Assembly (NCBI GenBank): GCA_016800925.1
Contig: JABCPU010000172.1
Span: 62,001-126,000 of the forward strand
Origin: Suillus spraguei
Lineage: Eukaryota; Basidiomycota; Agaricomycetes; Boletales; Suillaceae
DNA: 64,000 bases
Direction: 5' to 3'
Below are positions 61,768 to 64,000 of the stretch, piece after piece. Below the pieces are notes generated by a model. The model saw only the letters and a list, made by a program, of their open reading frames with translations. It was not told where the DNA came from and searched no databases. A program made the position numbers and the translations under genes. Position 1 is the first letter of the stretch. Each line of letters begins with the position of its first letter.

Positions 61768-62277
61768 GCCATCTCCCTTCTTTTTCCATACATACACCTT
61801 CCCATCTGACCCAATCCTATTGATTTTGGTCTCATCTGACCATATAACACACTTCCAGTCCTCTACAGTCCAGTGTTGATGAGCTAAGGCAAAGGCTAGT
61901 CTTCTCTGCCTATGTTTGATGGAGAGAAGAGGCTTTTTCTTCTTTGTTACTGCCTTGAGATGAGCTGCCTTGAGAACATTCCTCACAGTTTGTGAAGAGA
62001 CAGGGGTAGTGATGGTGGAATTGATATAATGGGTGGCTTGGACAGCATTATCAGCCTTTCCTGTAGTGATATGTTGGATAATAGCCCTTTTGTCAGTAGA
62101 GGTAAGCTTGGATGGACGTCCTCCACAAGAGTTTTCCTTGTCTGGGTGGCTTTCTTTGATGAACTTGGCCACAGTGGACTTGCATACTCCAGTTCTAGAG
62201 GAAATTTGGCGAGCAGAGAGGCCAGCATAAGACAGAGAGAGGATATTATCTCTTTGAGCAGAGGAGATGGCTTTCAT
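61675..62277 (-). pseudogene. Tc1-type transposase, N-terminus through first catalytic Asp
   Basis: Same DNA-binding region as the left arm, then through the spacer: KHRQRRLAFALAHQHW, VEDWKCVIWSDETKINRIG (first Asp of the DDE/D triad) and DGKVYVWKKKGDGLTDREVG. The frame then runs into the antisense of the left arm (RLFLLCYCLEMSCLENI), which is not transposase. A second stretch with the other two catalytic residues is missing, so it is inactive. Confidence 0.88.
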
Positions 62278-62637
62278 GGTGATTATGACTATGATACATG
62301 AGATATTCTGGTTTATATAGTTAGATATAGTCATAAAATAACATAATGACACCACTTTATAATTTATATAATAGTGGCATGATTTTTATGGTGTCATAAA
62401 TAATGATTTATATAGTTTTAATATACACTCAAAAAACTGTCCACATGAGTCATCATTTTATAAGCCTTATATCTCCACCATATCTCCGCCGATTCCCACG
62501 GTGTAGGGCTCAAATAAAAGCCCTGAAGCCATACTACAATGTGGTATAAGTATGTCCTTGAGGAATTTGTTCATTCTCACACAATATCATAGATAGTGAA
62601 AAATGTCAAAACATGTGGACAGTTTTTTGAGCCACTG
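61921..62637 (-). repeat. Right arm of the Tc1-derived palindrome
   Basis: The spacer continues the transposase frame from this arm, not from the left arm, so this arm is the original side and the left arm is the inverted duplicate. Confidence 0.88.
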
Positions 62638-62766
62638 TATTATCTTTCATCTCGGGCATCGGTTTTGGTTGGCCATGTTCTGTGGTTCATACGTAGTCTG
62701 ATTACATTTCATCGACATCAACCGTCTGTAGTGTACGATATTGCACCTTCCACTTATGGACTCGTA

Positions 62767-63184
62767 CATCAGGAAATCATGAGTTTACTTATTCCTTACT
62801 TATTTCAAACTTTTCCCACTTATTTCAAATGGACCTACTTTTTTTTCTGAAATTTGACAACTGCTTCAAAATTGAGTATTCCAATATGTTTGTTGGGCCT
62901 GAGAGACAAGTTTCATTGCATAAGACCAACAATTAGTGACTAGTATGAAGCTTGAGTGACACATTAATGCTGATGATTTTATTTCTCAAATATTCTCTTG
63001 AGGTACTATTTTGCAAATTAAGAGTCCAATAATTTTATAGCACACATTTATAATGATGGCTAACAGATCCTGATAGTTCAGTTGGGACCAGGTGGTAATT
63101 TCAGAGAAATAAGTAGATCCATTTGGAATAAGTGGGAAAAGTTTGAAATAAGTAAGGAATAGGTAAACTCATGATTTCCTGATG
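62767..63184. mobile_element. 418-bp MITE with about 95-bp inverted ends and TA flanks
   Basis: The left end CATCAGGAAATCATGAGTTT, continuing past TTCAAACTTTTCCCACTTAT, pairs with the right end, which closes ..CTCATGATTTCCTGATG. TA lies at 62765-62766 and 63185-63186. The interior has no coding sequence. Size, TA target and long ends point to a Tc1/mariner-mobilised MITE, different in sequence from the element next to it. Confidence 0.82.
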
Positions 63185-63189
63185 TAGCT

Positions 63190-64000
63190 ATTGTGTTTTT
63201 GTTCTTCGGCGCGGTTCCTTGGCTTCTGTTTCCCTTGTTTCGAATGACGATTAATCAATGCATAGAAGAACAATAAATTTGCAATCAGATCCCATTCAGA
63301 TATCAGACTTCTATAGCCGATACATATTAATATTCCTGAGGGTGCTTAACCATTTTTCAGCACCGGCGCGGATTGACACTCGTAAACTATAGTATTTTCA
63401 GTATATCATAGCATCTCCCTAAAGCTGACTGCTTATGAGCTCGAAGGGGAATGTAGTCGATACCGGTAGGTGTTCGACGAGAGACGGTTATTACCATTGT
63501 CTTCAACAGTTGCTAATGTCTCTCAAGCTGGGGTTGAAACGCACTGGATTCGACGAAGACTACATGAATACAATGAATTTTTTATAGGTGGCTCAAAATA
63601 TATGATATGGCTGTGCGCAAGAATTAAATGGAAAGATAAGGACAATGTCAAAGCGACGATGACGACGAATAGAGATACGAGCCTCGTATCCTGCACGGCC
63701 GCCGTGGCTTTTGAAAATGTTAAATGTTGAATTTATGAAGGGCCCAAACTCTGAATAATGTACACCGGAGATATATCTGTGTGCCTTGGATGCGAAGAAC
63801 AAAACTCATCGCATTGATGAAACACGCGGACAACTGGGACAAGTATTATTATTATCAGCGAATTGCAATACGCACGGACAAAGAAATCTGAGGAATGAAC
63901 CTGTTAGAGGTATGCGTTGGATTACCGACAACCACGTGTATATGATAAGGACGTCTGTTACATAAAAACCCTAGGGGAGCATGGCTGAAAGATGAGCAGG
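63190..64000. repeat. Window end, contains copy 2 of the 51.5-kb dispersed repeat
   Basis: 63600-63840 matches 51510-51790 (GCTGTGCGCAAGAATTAAA, AATAGAGATACGAGCCTCGT, TCCTGCACGG, GATGAAACACGCGGACAACT). No gene recognised in 63190-64000. Confidence 0.6.

Larger units (their letters stand above)
61033..62637. mobile_element. Tc1/mariner-derived fold-back element with TA target duplication
   Basis: Starts CAGTGGCTCAAAAAACTGTCC-like and ends with its reverse complement, flanked by TA at 61031-61032 and 62638-62639. Arms 61033-61749 and 61921-62637 (717 bp each) surround a 171-bp spacer; the inner and outer coordinate sums agree (123,670). A second inverted copy of the ACTGTCC..TGAG word lies about 200 bp inside each end (for example 61225-61245), as in Tc1 elements with two transposase-binding sites per end. 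Each arm holds the transposase 5' region. The second and third catalytic residues are absent. Confidence 0.92.

Noticed and set aside
1..64000. CRISPR arrays, operons, Shine-Dalgarno sites or prophage
   Set aside because: Spliced genes, pol III tRNA and eukaryotic retroelements show a fungal nuclear genome; none of the tandem repeats has CRISPR-like spacing.

Overview
The window comes from a basidiomycete nuclear genome, almost certainly a mushroom-forming Agaricomycete. Genes are dense in short introns (mostly 33-60 nt, GT..AG). The families present are typical of that class: a HET-domain protein, an alpha-kinase, a DUF6533-type membrane protein, an F-box protein, a CHAT-TPR protein and a tiny Cys-rich secreted protein. 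I cannot name a species. The conserved markers are GCN1, UTP20, SKP1 and tRNA-Thr(CGU).

Layout. 1-2.05 kb is the N-terminal part of GCN1 (minus strand, cut by the window edge). 2.8-3.5 kb is a small single-pass membrane protein. 4.0-6.9 kb holds a HET gene plus a decayed fragment of a paralogue's C-terminus. 7.3-9.8 kb is an alpha-kinase gene with two frame breaks. 10-10.6 kb is minisatellite-rich. 10.8-12.8 kb is an intact eight-exon integrase-core (DDE-type) gene. 15.2-15.9 kb is an unrecognised gene divergent from UTP20. 16.2-24.7 kb is the 14-exon UTP20 gene, with one frame slip in a run of eight A. SKP1 follows at 25.6 kb. A near-perfect palindrome of PIF/Harbinger-like transposase halves lies at 28.6-30.3 kb. 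A conserved fungal gene is at 30.9-32.0 kb. 33-39 kb is repeat and hairpin territory. 39.6-43.3 kb holds a DUF6533-type gene and an F-box gene convergent on each other. A tRNA-Thr(CGU) gene is at 43.9 kb. 44-50 kb is nearly featureless. A Cys/His-rich protein gene is at 50.1-51.0 kb.

From 51.5 kb to the end the window is mostly mobile and decayed DNA. It holds an unclassified 1.9 kb element whose inverted ends are built from 21-bp units, a CHAT-TPR pseudogene split by an insertion, and a secreted-protein pseudogene carrying a solo LTR with a 5-bp target duplication. The intact paralogue of that secreted protein follows, then a Tc1/mariner-derived fold-back element and a TA-flanked MITE.

The most unusual theme is two independent transposase-derived palindromes, one from PIF/Harbinger and one from Tc1/mariner. 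Both have arms of about 0.7-0.8 kb around a 100-170 bp spacer, and both duplicate the 5' (DNA-binding) part of a transposase tail to tail while lacking a complete catalytic domain. Any transcript through them would be a long hairpin matching active transposases, so they are candidate natural triggers for RNA silencing. That last step is inference; the sequence shows only the structure. The housekeeping genes (GCN1 for the amino-acid starvation response, UTP20 for the small-subunit processome, SKP1 with an F-box partner for SCF ubiquitin ligase) appear to be independent genes, not an operon-like unit.
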